DNA from: Clostridiaceae bacterium
GTDB taxonomy: Bacteria; Bacillota; Clostridia; TANB77; CAG-508
Length of the DNA: 50,190 nt
Assembly: GCA_012513065.1 (NCBI GenBank)
Contig: JAAZCX010000013.1
Coordinates: 1 to 50,190, forward strand
Direction of reading: 5' to 3'
A model generated the notes under the pieces. The model had not been told where the DNA came from. It did not search any database and was given only the letters and a program-made list of their open reading frames with translations. The first letter of the stretch is position 1. Each line of letters starts with the position of its first letter. The position numbers were made by a program, and so were the translations under genes. Shown one piece after another: positions 1 through 9,109 of this stretch.

Positions 1-42
1 ATCTGTTTTTTCTAAAATATCTAATTCGGAAAATACACCCAT
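1..42 (-). CDS. Start of an unidentified minus-strand gene (partial)
   Basis: Reading the minus strand from 42 leftwards gives ATG and 14 open codons (MGVFSELDILEKTD) running off the window edge. A strong Shine-Dalgarno (AAAGGGGG) lies at 50-57, seven bases before the ATG. It is divergent from the rest of the window. Too little is visible to name a product; the ribosome binding site and clean reading frame are the only support. Confidence 0.5.
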   Translation of the reverse strand, partial: MGVFSELDILEKTD

Positions 43-139
43 ATAAAATCCCCCTTTATATTTAAAATACTATATTTATTATAACATATAATAGTAAAAA
101 AATAAAGAAGATAATTAGACTACAAGACATAAATATATA

Positions 140-168
140 TTGACAAAGAAAAAATGTATTGATAGAAT
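140..168 (+). promoter_or_regulatory. Sigma-A type promoter for the secreted-protein gene
   Basis: TTGACA (140-145), a 17-bp spacer and TAGAAT (163-168), followed by the Shine-Dalgarno AAGGAG about 10 bases before the ATG at 210. The spacing and the consensus -35 make this a convincing vegetative promoter. Confidence 0.75.
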
Positions 169-209
169 AAAAATAGTAAAAATGAGATTACAAAGGAGAA
201 AATTAATCT

Positions 210-830
210 ATGATTAAAAAAATATTAAAAAGTAAAATATTCTTAGTAATTGTAACAATGATATTTTCAGTAGGAACAACTGTATTTGCAGCGATAGTGT
301 ATAATGCAAATCAAATTTCATATACACCAAGTGATGAAAACTGGAGTGCAAATAGAGTAGACTTAGCATTAAATGATTTGTATACTAAAAATAAAACAAA
401 TACAACAGAATATTTAAACTTTAAGTCAGGAATAGCAACTGCAATAACAAATAGGGGAATAGAAACAAGTTCAACAGATACAGTAGAAACTATGTCTGCA
501 AATATAGCAAGTATAGCTTTTAATCCTTCTATAGAATTTATTAGAAGTGTATCAAGTTCAGGGAATAATACAAATTATACAGGTTATCTTACAGCGAAGA
601 ATGGTTTTGCAGTATTTTGTGGACATAACAATAACAATCAATGGAATATAGGATATCAAATATCAAGTGGAACTTGTACAGAGATGATAAATAATGTTGG
701 ACTAGGTGGATCACAAGCAAGACTTACGTTAGGAGCTTGTACAAATGGACCAGTAACATTACGCGGTTATGCACATTGCACAATAGGATCAGGATATGCA
801 GCACCACAAGTAATTTTATATGTATGGTAA
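210..830 (+). CDS. Secreted or membrane-anchored protein of unknown function
   Basis: 206 residues. Residues 1-28 form a basic, then hydrophobic segment ending in TVFAA, a typical Sec signal or N-terminal anchor. It is followed by a motif around residues 34-58 (YTPSDENWSANRVDLALNDL) that I associate with surface or phage-tail-like proteins of uncultured clostridia. The stretch around residues 72-95 (SGIATAITNRGIETSSTDTV) resembles the N-terminal part of some phage tail and adhesin proteins. The C-terminal half is rich in G, N, S and T with four cysteines (about residues 139, 154, 174, 189) and looks like an extracellular beta-rich domain. It is a single-gene unit with its own promoter; no strong terminator is seen after it. 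The function is not recognised. Confidence 0.7.
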   Translation: MIKKILKSKIFLVIVTMIFSVGTTVFAAIVYNANQISYTPSDENWSANRVDLALNDLYTKNKTNTTEYLNFKSGIATAITNRGIETSSTDTVETMSANIASIAFNPSIEFIRSVSSSGNNTNYTGYLTAKNGFAVFCGHNNNNQWNIGYQISSGTCTEMINNVGLGGSQARLTLGACTNGPVTLRGYAHCTIGSGYAAPQVILYVW

Positions 831-871
831 TTTAATAAAATACTAAAAAAATATAAAATATTAAAAAACAC

Positions 872-900
872 TTGTAATTACAATAAGAATAGTGTATACT
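872..900 (+). promoter_or_regulatory. Promoter of the rimP-nusA-infB operon
   Basis: TTGTAA (872-877), a 17-bp spacer and TATACT (895-900). The -35 is part of the perfect palindrome TTGTAATTACAA (872-883), which could be an operator. Transcription from here would run through the hairpin at 928-952 before reaching rimP. Confidence 0.6.
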
Positions 901-927
901 AATACAGTAAACAAAATGAGATTAAAG

Positions 928-952
928 AAGAGCGGAAACAAATTCCGCTCTT
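928..952 (+). terminator. Hairpin in the rimP leader (terminator or attenuator)
   Basis: A perfect 10-bp stem (AAGAGCGGAA / TTCCGCTCTT, 928-937 and 943-952) with a 5-nt loop. Only a short T tract follows. It lies downstream of the promoter at 872-900 and 25 bases before rimP, so it would act in the operon's own leader. It may also stop transcription from the upstream gene. Confidence 0.5.
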
Positions 953-976
953 TACTTATGAATAAGGAGGAAAAAA

Positions 977-1435
977 TTGGCAAGTATTGAAGAAAGAGTT
1001 GAAGAACTAGTAAAAAAAACAATAGAAGATTTAGATTATGAACTTTACGATGTTCAATATGCAAAAGAAGGAAAAGACTATTTCTTAAGAATATTTATAG
1101 ATAATGAAAAAGGAATAGATTTAAATGACTGTGAGAAAGTAAATGATGCAATTAATGAATTATTAGATCAAGCAGATTGCATTAAAGAACAATATTTTCT
1201 AGAAGTTTCTTCTCCAGGAATAGAGAGAATATTAAGAAAAAACAAACACTTAGAAAAGTCTATTGAAAAAGAAGTGGAAATAAAACTTTTTAAACCAATA
1301 GATGGAAAAAAAGAATATGTGGGAATCTTAAAAAAATATAATGAAGAAAATATAGAAATAGAGATAGAAAATGAAAATAAAATCATAGAAAGAAGTAATA
1401 TATCACTAATAAAGATTCATTATAATTGGAATTAA
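977..1435 (+). CDS. rimP: Ribosome maturation factor RimP
   Basis: 152 residues, the normal length for RimP, which helps assemble the 30S subunit. The N-terminal alpha/beta domain contains the family pattern around residues 31-53 (KEGKDYFLRIFIDNEKGIDL), then YFLEVSSPGIERIL (residues 74-87), and a C-terminal SH3-like domain ending ISLIKIHYNWN. The start is TTG at 977, eight bases after a perfect AAGGAGG (964-970). First gene of the classical rimP-nusA-infB operon. Confidence 0.95.
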   Translation: MASIEERVEELVKKTIEDLDYELYDVQYAKEGKDYFLRIFIDNEKGIDLNDCEKVNDAINELLDQADCIKEQYFLEVSSPGIERILRKNKHLEKSIEKEVEIKLFKPIDGKKEYVGILKKYNEENIEIEIENENKIIERSNISLIKIHYNWN

Positions 1436-1490
1436 AATACAAAAATAAAAAAGTAAAAAATAAAAGTCTATATAAAGACAAGAGGAGGAA

Positions 1491-2636
1491 ATGAAAAAAA
1501 TGAAGAAGAAAGAAAAGAAAGTTAATGGACCAGCAATTGACAGTACAGAATTAATTATAGCAATGGAACAATTAGAAAAGGAAAGTGGAATTCAAAAAGA
1601 ATATTTATTAGAATCAATAGAAACAGCATTAGTAACAGCATATAAAAAGAATTTCGATTGCGAAGATGAAAATGTAAAAATTACTATGGATAAAGAAACA
1701 GGTGAAATACATGTTTATATGCAAAAAGAAATAGTAAAAGAAGTTGAAAATGAAAAGACACAAATGTCTTTAGAAGAAGCAAAAACTATTGATAAAAAAT
1801 ATAAAACAGGAGATATTTACGAAAAAGAATTAGTGCCAAAAAATTTCGGAAGAATAGCAGCTGGAACTGCAAAACAAGTTATAATTCAAAAAATAAGAGA
1901 AGCATCAAGAGAATTTTTATACAACGAATATAATGAACGTAAAGGCGAAATAATTTCTGGAATAATTCAAAAAGCAGATGGTGGAGTTGTTATAGTAGAT
2001 TTAGGAAAATTAGAAGGAGTAATGACATTAAAAGAACAAATACCAACAGAAAATTATCATGTAAATGATAAAATCAGAGCTTGTATAATAGACGTTGAAA
2101 AAGGATTAAAAGGAAGTACACAAGTTATGATATCAAGAGCACATAATGATTTTGTAAGAAAATTATTTGAACTTGAAATTCCAGAAATTTATGAAGGATT
2201 AATAGAAATTAAAAGTGTATCAAGAGATGCTGGAAACAGATGCAAAGTAGCAGTATACTCTCAAAATCCAAATATTGATCCAGTTGGTTCTTGTGTAGGA
2301 CAAAAAGGAATTCGTATACAAAATATTATCAATGAATTAAATGGTGAAAAAATAGATGTAATTGAATGGAATGAAGACCCAGCAATTTATATATCTTCTG
2401 CATTATTACCAGCTCAAGTTATGGCAGTTGACGTTAAAGATGAAGAACATTTTGCACAAGTAATAGTACCAGATGATCAATTATCTTTAGCAATAGGAAA
2501 AGCAGGACAAAATGCAAGATTGGCTGCAAGATTAACAAGTTGGAAAATAGATATTAAGAGTGAAAGTCAATTTAGAGAAATGATAGAAAATATGCAAAAA
2601 CAACAAGAAAATACAGAAGAAGTAGAAGAAGTATAA
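1491..2636 (+). CDS. nusA: Transcription termination/antitermination factor NusA
   Basis: 381 residues, the short Gram-positive form without C-terminal acidic repeats. An N-terminal RNA-polymerase-binding domain, an S1 domain (about residues 145-215) and two KH domains with the GxxG loops CVGQKGIRIQ and LAIGKAGQNAR are visible. It pauses and modulates RNA polymerase. The ATG at 1491 is only 2 bases from the Shine-Dalgarno GAGGAGG and a second ATG follows at 1500, so the second may be the true start. A small hairpin (2653-2676) lies between nusA and the next gene. Confidence 0.96.
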   Translation: MKKMKKKEKKVNGPAIDSTELIIAMEQLEKESGIQKEYLLESIETALVTAYKKNFDCEDENVKITMDKETGEIHVYMQKEIVKEVENEKTQMSLEEAKTIDKKYKTGDIYEKELVPKNFGRIAAGTAKQVIIQKIREASREFLYNEYNERKGEIISGIIQKADGGVVIVDLGKLEGVMTLKEQIPTENYHVNDKIRACIIDVEKGLKGSTQVMISRAHNDFVRKLFELEIPEIYEGLIEIKSVSRDAGNRCKVAVYSQNPNIDPVGSCVGQKGIRIQNIINELNGEKIDVIEWNEDPAIYISSALLPAQVMAVDVKDEEHFAQVIVPDDQLSLAIGKAGQNARLAARLTSWKIDIKSESQFREMIENMQKQQENTEEVEEV

Positions 2637-2705
2637 GAATAACATTAAACAAGCTAGGAATAAAGAAATATTCTTAGAATAAAATAAAATAAGGATGTGA
2701 GAAGT

Positions 2706-2969
2706 TTGAAAAATTTGCCAAAGCGTATTTGCATTGGATGTAATGAAACAAAACTAAAAAAAGAATTAATCCGTATAGTAAAAAATAATGAAGAAAAAAT
2801 TTTTGTAGACAAAACAGGAAAAGCTAATGGTAGAGGTGCTTATATTTGTAATAATATAGAATGCTTAGAAAAAGCAATAAAAACTAAAAAATTAGAAAGA
2901 ACTTTTGAAAAAACAATAGAACCTGAAATATACGAAAATTTAAGAGGTGAAATGCTTGATAAAAAATAA
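2706..2969 (+). CDS. rnpM: YlxR family RNA-binding protein (RnpM)
   Basis: 87 residues from TTG at 2706. The family signature is complete: RICIGCN near the N-terminus, then GRGAYIC about 35 residues on. YlxR of Bacillus subtilis binds RNase P RNA and is named RnpM. The preceding AAGGATGTGA (2691-2700) is a near-perfect ribosome binding site placed for TTG 2706; a GTG at 2697 lies inside it and is unlikely. The position between nusA and the L7Ae gene is the conserved Firmicutes order. Confidence 0.9.
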   Translation: MKNLPKRICIGCNETKLKKELIRIVKNNEEKIFVDKTGKANGRGAYICNNIECLEKAIKTKKLERTFEKTIEPEIYENLRGEMLDKK

Positions 2970-3276
2970 GATATATGGATTGATAGGACTAGCAAGGAGA
3001 GCAGGAAAAATAGCTTTTGGAACAGAAAGTTCTATAGATACTATAAAAAGAAAAAAAGCAAAATTGGTTATTGTTGCAGAAAATTGTAGTGACAGAACTA
3101 AAAAGAATTTTGATTTGGTATGTAAAGAAGAGAATGTACCAATAAGAGTTTTTGGAACAATAGAAGAACTTAGTGATTCAATAGGGCAAGATAATAAAGC
3201 TGTTATTGTAATTAAAGATATAGGTTTTTCAAACGAAATAATAAAAAAAATTGATGGGGGTGAAATTATTGGGTAA
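2956..3276 (+). CDS. L7Ae/L30e/S12e-like ribosomal protein (YlxQ)
   Basis: 106 residues from TTG at 2956, overlapping the end of rnpM by 14 bases. The N-terminal [20 protein letters not shown] matches the YlxQ-type L7Ae fold, a kink-turn RNA binder. The middle [14 protein letters not shown] carries the usual RNA-contact loop. AAGAGGTGA (2942-2950) is the ribosome binding site, five bases before TTG. The GTG at 2947 lies inside this site and was rejected as the start. Confidence 0.88.
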   Translation: MIKNKIYGLIGLARRAGKIAFGTESSIDTIKRKKAKLVIVAENCSDRTKKNFDLVCKEENVPIRVFGTIEELSDSIGQDNKAVIVIKDIGFSNEIIKKIDGGEIIG

Positions 3277-6157
3277 GATAAAGATACATGAAATAGCAAA
3301 AGAAATGGGCTTAACCAGTAAAGAAATAATAGCAAAAGCAGAGAAACTTGGAATTGAGGCTAAAACACATATGAGTAGTGTTGATGAAAAAGATGCAGAA
3401 AAAATAAAAAAAGAATTATCTAATAATAATACTTCAAAAGAAGATAATAAAAAAGTAGTAGAAAGACAAAAAGAAGACAAAAAAAATTCTACACCTGTAA
3501 TTATCAGAAGAGAAGTAATTATTAATGATGAAGAAGAAAAGAAAAAAGAAAGAGAAGTAAAACAAAAAGAACAAAAGACAAAACAAGTTGGATTTGTGGA
3601 AAGAAATAAAAATACAGATTATAATATTGTATATCGTAATAAACCTACAAAACCAATGACTGTTAATGAATTATTTGGAATTGGTAAAAAGGAAGAAACT
3701 AAGAAAGAGGAAATTATAGAAAAACAAGAAGAAATGGTAGAAACACAAAATAGTGATAATGAAGAAAAAAATGAGATATTAAATGAAACTAAAAAAGTAA
3801 CAGATAATAATACTAAAAATTATAACGAAAATAGAAACAATAATCAAAATGGATTCCAAAACAGAAACAATAATCAAAATGGATTCCAAAACAGAAACAA
3901 TAATCAAAACGGATTCCAAAACAGAAACAATAATAATCAAAATGGATTCCAAAATAGAAATAATGATAGAAATGGTTCAAACTTCCAAAATAGAGATAAT
4001 AGATTCCATAATAATCAAAACAGAAATGGTAATTTTAATAATAGAGAAAGAAGACCTTTAGATGATAGAGGAATAGATAAAAATATTAAAGATATAATCT
4101 CAATTGATATTGTAGAAAAAGAAAATCAAAGAGACTTTAGTACGAAAGCTATTGATAAAGTTAAATTTGAAAGAAAAGAAGAAAAGAGTCAAAAAGTATC
4201 TAAAAACAAAAAAAGTTCTAGAATTGTAACAGAACAATTTAATGAAGGAAAACTTAAAGACTTAAAACAAGTAGATAGATTATCAAACATGTTTGACGAC
4301 CAAGAAGGTGGAATGCTTGATTATTATGATTTAACAACTGCAAGAGGAAAAAGAAATAGAAAAAAACAAAATAAAAGTCAAGAAGAAAGAACACAAAAAA
4401 TCTTTAAATTAACAGAGATTATGATACCAGAGACTATTACAGTAAAAGATTTAGCTGCAGAATTGAAGAAAACTTCAGCAGAAGTAATGAAAAAATTATT
4501 TGGTTATGGAATTATGGCTACTATTAATAATGAAGTTGATTTTGATACAGCATTCTTAGTAGCAGAAGAATTTGGAGTAACAGCTAAGAAGAAAGAAGAA
4601 TTAAAAGAAGAAGATATTTTATTTGATGAATCAGAAGATAAAGATAATGAATTAAGATCAAGACCACCAGTAGTAGTTGTTATGGGACATGTAGACCATG
4701 GAAAAACATCACTTCTAGATGCAATTAGAAAAACAAATGTAATAGAAGGAGAAGCTGGAGGAATTACTCAAGCAATTGGTGCATATCAAGTAAATATTAA
4801 TGGAAGAGATATAACTTTCTTAGATACACCAGGACATGAAGCATTTACAAGTATGAGAGCAAGAGGAGCACAAATTACTGATATAGCAATTCTAGTAGTA
4901 GCATCAAACGATGGAGTTATGCCACAAACTGTAGAAGCTATTAATCATGCTAAAGCAGCAGGAATTCCAATTATAGTTGCAGTTAATAAAATAGATTTAC
5001 CAGAAGCTAATGTAGAAAAAGTTAAACAAGAGTTAATGAAATATGAATTAGTACCAGAAGAATGGGGCGGAGATACAATATATGTTCCTATCTCAGCTAA
5101 AAAGAATTTACACATTGATGAATTATTAGAAATGGTATTATTACAAGCAGATGTATTAGAATTAAAAACAAATCCTAATAAACAAGCAAAAGGTGCAGTT
5201 ATTGAAGCTAGATTAGATAAAGCAAGAGGACCAATAGCTTCTATATTAGTACAAAGAGGAACTTTAGATGTTGGAGATACTATAGTTGTTGGATCTTCAA
5301 TTGGTAGAATTAGAGCTATGAAAAATGATAAAGGACAAAAAGTTAAAAAAGCAGGACCTTCTACACCAGTAGAAATAATGGGATTAACAGAAGTACCTGA
5401 ATCAGGTGATACATTCTATGAAGTAAAAGATGAGAAAATGGCAAAACACTTAATAGAAAGAAGAAAACATACACAAAGAGAAAAATCAATTAATAGTATG
5501 ACAAAAGTAACATTAGACAACTTATTTACACAAATGGAACAAGGAAGTCTAAAACAATTAAATATTATAGTAAAAGCAGATGTACAAGGAAGTGCAGAAG
5601 CATTAAAACAATCTTTAGAAAAATTATCAGATGAAGAGGTAAAAGTAAGAGTAATACATGCAGCAGCAGGAGCAGTTACAGAATCTGATGTTACACTTGC
5701 TAAAGTTGCTAATGCTATAATAATTGCATTCAATGTAAGACCAGTTGTTATGGCAAAACAAACAGCAGAAAAAGAAGAAGTAGAAATAAAACAATATTCT
5801 GTTATATACCAAGCAATTGATGACGTAAAATCAGCAATGAAAGGAATGCTTGATCCAATATTTGAAGAAAAAGTAATAGGAAATGTTGAAGTAAGACAAA
5901 CATTCAAAGTATCTAATGTAGGTACAATTGCAGGAGCATATGTATTAGATGGAAAAATAGAAAGAAATGCAGGAGTTAGAGTACTTCGTGAAAATGTTGT
6001 TATCCATGAAGGAAAGCTTGTATCATTAAAACGTTTCAAAGATGATGTTAAAGAAATAGCAAAAGGATATGAATGTGGTATGCAAATAGAAAACTATAAT
6101 GACTTAAAAGAAGGAGATATTATAGAAGTTTATATTATGGAAGAAATAAAACGTTAA
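3269..6157 (+). CDS. infB: Translation initiation factor IF-2
   Basis: 962 residues from TTG at 3269, chosen because GGGGGTG (3256-3262) precedes it and IF-2 proteins begin like [14 protein letters not shown]. It delivers initiator fMet-tRNA to the 30S subunit. The order is an N-terminal IF2N domain, a long charged linker with Asn/Gln-rich tandem repeats, a second IF2N domain ([16 protein letters not shown]), then the GTPase domain with GHVDHGKT (about residues 473-480), DTPGHEAF and NKIDLPEA, and C-terminal domains II to IV. The start overlaps the preceding gene by eight bases, which implies translational coupling. Confidence 0.97.
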   Translation: MGKIKIHEIAKEMGLTSKEIIAKAEKLGIEAKTHMSSVDEKDAEKIKKELSNNNTSKEDNKKVVERQKEDKKNSTPVIIRREVIINDEEEKKKEREVKQKEQKTKQVGFVERNKNTDYNIVYRNKPTKPMTVNELFGIGKKEETKKEEIIEKQEEMVETQNSDNEEKNEILNETKKVTDNNTKNYNENRNNNQNGFQNRNNNQNGFQNRNNNQNGFQNRNNNNQNGFQNRNNDRNGSNFQNRDNRFHNNQNRNGNFNNRERRPLDDRGIDKNIKDIISIDIVEKENQRDFSTKAIDKVKFERKEEKSQKVSKNKKSSRIVTEQFNEGKLKDLKQVDRLSNMFDDQEGGMLDYYDLTTARGKRNRKKQNKSQEERTQKIFKLTEIMIPETITVKDLAAELKKTSAEVMKKLFGYGIMATINNEVDFDTAFLVAEEFGVTAKKKEELKEEDILFDESEDKDNELRSRPPVVVVMGHVDHGKTSLLDAIRKTNVIEGEAGGITQAIGAYQVNINGRDITFLDTPGHEAFTSMRARGAQITDIAILVVASNDGVMPQTVEAINHAKAAGIPIIVAVNKIDLPEANVEKVKQELMKYELVPEEWGGDTIYVPISAKKNLHIDELLEMVLLQADVLELKTNPNKQAKGAVIEARLDKARGPIASILVQRGTLDVGDTIVVGSSIGRIRAMKNDKGQKVKKAGPSTPVEIMGLTEVPESGDTFYEVKDEKMAKHLIERRKHTQREKSINSMTKVTLDNLFTQMEQGSLKQLNIIVKADVQGSAEALKQSLEKLSDEEVKVRVIHAAAGAVTESDVTLAKVANAIIIAFNVRPVVMAKQTAEKEEVEIKQYSVIYQAIDDVKSAMKGMLDPIFEEKVIGNVEVRQTFKVSNVGTIAGAYVLDGKIERNAGVRVLRENVVIHEGKLVSLKRFKDDVKEIAKGYECGMQIENYNDLKEGDIIEVYIMEEIKR
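3831..3965 (+). repeat. Tandem 30-bp repeats in the IF-2 linker
   Basis: About four near-identical copies of a 30-33-bp unit encoding [10 protein letters not shown]. One copy carries an extra AAT (an additional Asn). A degenerate continuation ([16 protein letters not shown]) follows to about 4050. The reading frame is kept because unit lengths are multiples of three. It is coding low-complexity sequence and not a CRISPR array. Confidence 0.9.
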
Positions 6158-6174
6158 ATAAAAGATGTGAAATA

Positions 6175-6795
6175 ATGAGTAAAAAAAGAAATAAAATCAA
6201 AAGAAATAAAATTTCTAAAAATAGAGATATAGAAGAATTAGTAGAAATTATTGAAAACTCAGAAAAAACAGAAGATCCTATTAACAATATGGAACAAGTA
6301 ATAAATAAAATGGATGAAGAACAAATAAATAAAGAAAGAAAATTTAGAGAAAGCATTAAAGTTGAGAATGAATTAGTTTCAAATGAAGCATTTGAAAAAA
6401 GAACAAAGATGGCAATTGATAGATTACATGCACAAGAGAATGATTATAATAAAAAAAATCAATTATTAAAAACAATTGCAAAATTAGAAAAGAAACCAAC
6501 AAAAGAAGAAATAGAAAATGAAAAAGAAATTCAACAATTTTTTTCTGATGCGAAAGAAAAAACTGATATTTGTGAAAGAGAACAAGATAAAAATGTAAAA
6601 AATAACAGATTAAAAAATATTAGTGAAGAAACATTAAATTCAATGAAAACAAGAAAGACTACAAAAAAAGCCCCAAAAAGTGAGAATAAAAAATCAAAAA
6701 CATTAAGAGTAGCGGGTACTTCAATGGAGGAAATATTCTCATCAAAAAAATTCGAAGAAATTTGGAAACAATCACAAGATAATGAAGAAAGATAA
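6175..6795 (+). CDS. Highly charged coiled-coil protein of unknown function
   Basis: 206 residues, extremely rich in K, E and N, predicted almost wholly helical with heptad-like stretches and no membrane segment or signal peptide. It begins with a basic tail (KKRNKIKRNKISKNR) and has another basic patch near residues 150-175 (TRKTTKKAPKSENKKSKTLR), suggesting nucleic acid or ribosome contact; that is inference. It starts 18 bases after infB and ends 15 bases before rbfA, so it is co-transcribed with ribosome-assembly genes. I know no family for it. Confidence 0.75.
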   Translation: MSKKRNKIKRNKISKNRDIEELVEIIENSEKTEDPINNMEQVINKMDEEQINKERKFRESIKVENELVSNEAFEKRTKMAIDRLHAQENDYNKKNQLLKTIAKLEKKPTKEEIENEKEIQQFFSDAKEKTDICEREQDKNVKNNRLKNISEETLNSMKTRKTTKKAPKSENKKSKTLRVAGTSMEEIFSSKKFEEIWKQSQDNEER

Positions 6796-6809
6796 AAAGG
6801 AGGCAGGCT

Positions 6810-7163
6810 ATGCCAAAAAATGAAAATAGACTAAATCGTATTAATGAAGAATTAAGAAAAGAAATTAGTCAAATTATTTCTTATGAACTTAAAAATCCAG
6901 AGGCTACAGGATTAATTAGTGTTACAAAAGTAAAAATAACACCAGATTTAAAATATGCAAAAGTATATATAAGTATGATAAATACAAAGAACGATGAAAA
7001 AACTTTAGAAGCAATAAAAAAATCTTCAGGTTTTATCAGAAGTGAAATTGCAAAAAGAATTAATTTAAGAATTACACCAGAATTAGTTTTCGAAATAGAT
7101 GACTCTTTAGAATATGGTGCAAAGATAGACAAAATAATAGATGATTTAAAGAAGGAGAAATAA
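6810..7163 (+). CDS. rbfA: 30S ribosome-binding factor RbfA
   Basis: 117 residues, standard length. The KH-like core is recognisable by KNPEATGLISVTKVKITPDL (residues 29-48), the AKVYISMI strand and LRITPELVFEIDDSLEYGAKI near the C-terminus. RbfA matures the 5' end of 16S rRNA. The ATG follows AAAAAGGAGGC at the right distance. It lies in the conserved position after infB, separated from it by one unknown gene. Confidence 0.95.
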   Translation: MPKNENRLNRINEELRKEISQIISYELKNPEATGLISVTKVKITPDLKYAKVYISMINTKNDEKTLEAIKKSSGFIRSEIAKRINLRITPELVFEIDDSLEYGAKIDKIIDDLKKEK

Positions 7164-7165
7164 AT

Positions 7166-8113
7166 ATGACTTTAGATAATATATTAGAAGAAATAAAAAA
7201 ATCACAAACAATTGCAATATTAACTCATGAAAATCCAGATGGAGATGCAATAGGAAGTTCTTTAGCAATGTATATAGCTTTGACACAAATGGGAAAAAAT
7301 GTAGATTTAATTATTCCGGAAGTTCCAAGAATATATAATTTTTTACCACAGGCTGATAAAATTATAAAAGAAGGAAAAAGTGAAGCGTATGATTTAGCAA
7401 TAGCATTAGATTGTGCAACAATTAAATTATTAAATGGATTTTCAAATTATTTTGAAAGTGCAAAGGCAAAAATAACAATAGATCATCATAGTACAAATAC
7501 TATGTTTGGAGATATTAATTTTGTAAATCCAGATGCTCCAGCATGTGCACAAATATTACTAAGTGTTATAGAATATTTTGGATTAAAAATAGATAAAGAA
7601 ATTGGTACTTGTATATTAACAGGAATGATAACTGATACAGGTGGATTTCAATATCAAAGTACAATTCCAGAGACTTTTGAATTTGCATCTGAATTATTAA
7701 AAAGAGGAGTAAATGTATCTGATGTTTATAAAAGAGTTATGAACACAAAGACAAGATCTAATTTTGAATTAAGAAAAAGAGCAATGAATAGAATGGAATT
7801 TTTAGAAGATGGAAAAATAGCAATTACATATATAACAAAACAGGATGAAGAAGACGTAAATGCAGAAAGTGGAGACTATGAAGGAATAGTAGAAGAAGGA
7901 AGAGCAATAGAAGGCGTTGAAGTATCAATATTCATAAGAGAAACAGCAAAAGGATTAAAGGCATCACTTCGTTCAAATAGCTATGTAAATGTTTCAGATG
8001 TATGTTTAATGTATGGAGGTGGAGGACATTTCCATGCAGCAGGATGTACAATAGCACAAAGTCTAGAACAAGTAAAAGAAAAGATTGTAAATCAAGTAAA
8101 GATGTATTTATAA
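7166..8113 (+). CDS. nrnA: DHH-family nanoRNase / pAp phosphatase NrnA
   Basis: 315 residues, the usual size. The DHH domain shows motif I THENPDGDAIGSS (about residues 20-32), LDCAT, the DHH triad in IDHHSTNTMFGD and TGMITDTGGF. The C-terminal DHHA1 domain has GGGGHFHAAGC (about residues 288-298). NrnA degrades 2- to 5-nt RNAs and dephosphorylates 3'-phosphoadenosine 5'-phosphate. It starts three bases after rbfA, a conserved neighbour in Firmicutes. Confidence 0.93.
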   Translation: MTLDNILEEIKKSQTIAILTHENPDGDAIGSSLAMYIALTQMGKNVDLIIPEVPRIYNFLPQADKIIKEGKSEAYDLAIALDCATIKLLNGFSNYFESAKAKITIDHHSTNTMFGDINFVNPDAPACAQILLSVIEYFGLKIDKEIGTCILTGMITDTGGFQYQSTIPETFEFASELLKRGVNVSDVYKRVMNTKTRSNFELRKRAMNRMEFLEDGKIAITYITKQDEEDVNAESGDYEGIVEEGRAIEGVEVSIFIRETAKGLKASLRSNSYVNVSDVCLMYGGGGHFHAAGCTIAQSLEQVKEKIVNQVKMYL

Positions 8114-8142
8114 AATAATAATAATTAATAGAAATAAAAAAG

Positions 8143-8173
8143 CAAGAAACATATATAATTTTCTTGTTTTTTT
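8143..8173 (+). terminator. Intrinsic terminator after nrnA
   Basis: A 7-bp stem (CAAGAAA / TTTCTTG) around a 10-nt loop, extended by flanking A and T runs, and followed by seven T residues. The truB ribosome binding site begins immediately after, so some readthrough into truB is likely. Confidence 0.6.
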
Positions 8174-8188
8174 AAAAGAAGGAGAAAA

Positions 8189-9073
8189 ATGGAAGAAATA
8201 AATGGAATTATAGTTATAAATAAACCTAAAGGCTATACTTCTCATGATGTTGTTGCAAAAGTAAAAAAAATATTAAATTTAAAAAAAGTAGGACATACAG
8301 GAACATTAGATCCAAATGCAACAGGAGTGCTACCATTATTATTAAATCAAGGAACAAAGTTTTCTAAATATTTAATAAATCATGATAAAGAATATGATGT
8401 AACTTTAAAATTAGGAATAAAAACAGATACAGCAGATATAGAAGGAAAAATATTAGAAGAGGAGAAAGTTGATTTTGATAAAATAGAACATGTAGAAGAT
8501 ATTTTAAAAACTTTTATAGGAAAGCAAAAACAAACTCCTCCTATTTATTCTGCAATAAAAGTAAACGGAAAAAAACTTTATGAATATGCAAGAGAAGGAA
8601 AAAGTGTAGAAATTAAACAAAGAGAAATAGAAATATATTCAATTAAATTAGAAAACATTAATAAAGTAGAAAATGAAATACAATTTAGAGTTGAATGTTC
8701 AAAAGGAACATATATAAGAAGTTTATGTGAAGACATAGCAGAGAAATCAGGAACAATAGGATATATGAAAGAGCTTGAAAGAGTAAAAGTAGGTCAATTT
8801 GAATTAAATAAAGCAATAACAATAGAAATGTTAGAAAATAGTAAAGATGAAATATTAAAAAAACATATTATAACATTGGAAGAATTATTAAAAGATAATA
8901 AAAAAGTGATATTAAATGAAAAACAATTAGAATTATTTTTAAATGGTATAAAAATAGATATGGAAAATGAAAATGGAATATATCAAATATATATAAAAGA
9001 TAAAATAAACAGTAAATATATAGGAACTGGAATAATAACAGAAAACAAATTAAAAAGAGATATTATAATTTAA
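8189..9073 (+). CDS. truB: tRNA pseudouridine-55 synthase TruB
   Basis: 294 residues. It makes pseudouridine 55 in the T-loop of tRNAs. Motifs: GIIVINKPKGYTSHDVV at the N-terminus, the catalytic loop GHTGTLDPNATGVLP with the nucleophile at Asp41, and CSKGTYIRSLCEDI. The C-terminal 60 residues form a PUA-like tail. The start has AAGGAG eight bases upstream. The usual downstream partner ribF is not here; a 6S RNA follows instead. Confidence 0.95.
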   Translation: MEEINGIIVINKPKGYTSHDVVAKVKKILNLKKVGHTGTLDPNATGVLPLLLNQGTKFSKYLINHDKEYDVTLKLGIKTDTADIEGKILEEEKVDFDKIEHVEDILKTFIGKQKQTPPIYSAIKVNGKKLYEYAREGKSVEIKQREIEIYSIKLENINKVENEIQFRVECSKGTYIRSLCEDIAEKSGTIGYMKELERVKVGQFELNKAITIEMLENSKDEILKKHIITLEELLKDNKKVILNEKQLELFLNGIKIDMENENGIYQIYIKDKINSKYIGTGIITENKLKRDIII

Positions 9074-9083
9074 AATAAAAAAA

Positions 9084-9109
9084 GGTGTAAAGAATAAAAT
9101 CTTAACACC
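9084..9109 (+). terminator. Probable terminator after truB
   Basis: A 10-bp stem with one mismatch (GGTGTAAAGA / TCTTAACACC) and a 6-nt loop, with an AT-rich but not purely T tail. The next 180 bases (9110-9290) are AT-rich and I see no gene there; a weak promoter (TTGAAA at 9244, TAATAT at 9267, 17-bp spacer) could serve the RNA that follows. Confidence 0.45.

Noticed and set aside
3849-4061. Repetitive reading frame inside infB and repeats that could suggest a CRISPR array
   Set aside because: The units are contiguous, in frame with infB and encode its N/Q-rich linker. There are no spacers.
5416-6039. Long minus-strand open frames opposite infB, dnaK, pheT and others
   Set aside because: They mirror AT-rich plus-strand genes, have hydrophobic low-complexity products and lack ribosome binding sites.
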